Part shown: piece after piece, positions 63,775 through 64,000 of the stretch | How the letters are laid out: each line of letters opens with the position of its first letter | Numbering within the stretch: position 1 is the stretch's first letter | Source: Succinimonas amylolytica DSM 2873 | GTDB taxonomy: Bacteria > Pseudomonadota > Gammaproteobacteria > Enterobacterales > Succinivibrionaceae | Reading direction: 5' to 3' | DNA: 64,000 nt | NCBI RefSeq assembly: GCF_000378405.1 | Contig: NZ_KB899636.1 | Span: 568,303-632,302, forward strand | Program-made: the position numbers and the translations under genes | The notes under the pieces: model-generated | What the model saw: only the letters and a program-made list of their open reading frames with translations | Told to the model about the DNA's origin: nothing | The model's database searches: none

Positions 63775-64000
63775 ATTTAGGACTGCTAGATATTTGCCGG
63801 TTTCAGAAACAGATGTTTCCTGAAGTTTGGCGCGTTTGATCTCTGTCACGTGCCGGCCAATGTTTTGGAAAACAGTTTTTATGAACAAATATGTTTGTCT
63901 TAAAATGGATGGGATCTTTTACCGATAACAGCTGGTGCTATATCGGGCTGGAATATGTGTGTCTTTTTTATTTAGTGTGAACGATTATGACTATAAGAAG
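63775..64000 (+). other. Intergenic tail of the window
   Basis: 226 bases without a complete gene. An ATG at 63987-63989 opens a frame (MTIR...) that runs off the edge and could begin the next gene, but its ribosome site is weak. Confidence 0.35.

Overview
The window reads as chromosomal DNA of a starch-degrading, succinate-type anaerobic gammaproteobacterium, most likely Aeromonadales/Succinivibrionaceae and close to Ruminobacter. This is inference from gene content: canonical gammaproteobacterial neighbourhoods (msh-mreBCD-maf-rng-tldD, darP/pmbA, yibN-secB-gpsA, gspC-N-nudE), a strongly codon-biased ATP-dependent PEP carboxykinase, and five starch-related secreted proteins. I saw no rRNA, tRNA, CRISPR, insertion sequence, prophage or integrase.

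Layout. 1-6359: 3' part of an MSHA-type pilus operon (mshE, cut by the window edge, then G, F, one MshB-like pilin, C, D, O, P). 6463-11163: mreB, mreC, mreD, maf (yhdE) and rng. 11393-15446: tldD and pmbA/tldE enclosing a PspE-like rhodanese and darP. 15599-18915: glpX, a PanM-like acetyltransferase and gpmI. 19277-22663: a pulA-type pullulanase lipoprotein. 22821-28518: yibN, secB, gpsA, nfuA, a 64-residue unknown protein, pckA and greB. 28552-30574: a SprA-like putative metalloprotease, a short flagellar-rod-like protein and bioH on the minus strand. 30932-33822: amtB behind a sigma-54 promoter and an NtrC-like site, then hslO and hslR on the minus strand. 34077-46321: a complete type II secretion (T2SS) core operon gspC to gspN followed by nudE. 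46566-63718: four very large exported proteins.

How it fits together. The last 17 kb encode a two-catalytic-domain amylase-pullulanase (1501 aa), a lipoprotein made of three PKD domains without an enzyme (562 aa), a lipoprotein with seven PKD domains, a starch-binding-like module and a GH13 amylase (1690 aa), and a lipoprotein with PKD domains, a CBM74-like module, a CBM26-like module and a MalS-type GH13_19 amylase (1786 aa). With pulA they look like a surface-anchored starch-digestion machine. The adjacent T2SS is the obvious exporter, as for Klebsiella PulA. The four lipoproteins share a Cys-Gly-rich start after the lipobox, as in T2SS-exported surface lipoproteins of Shewanella. gpmI, glpX and pckA are glycolysis, gluconeogenesis and succinate-route genes that would handle the released sugar. 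The starch/T2SS block is the most unusual part of the window.
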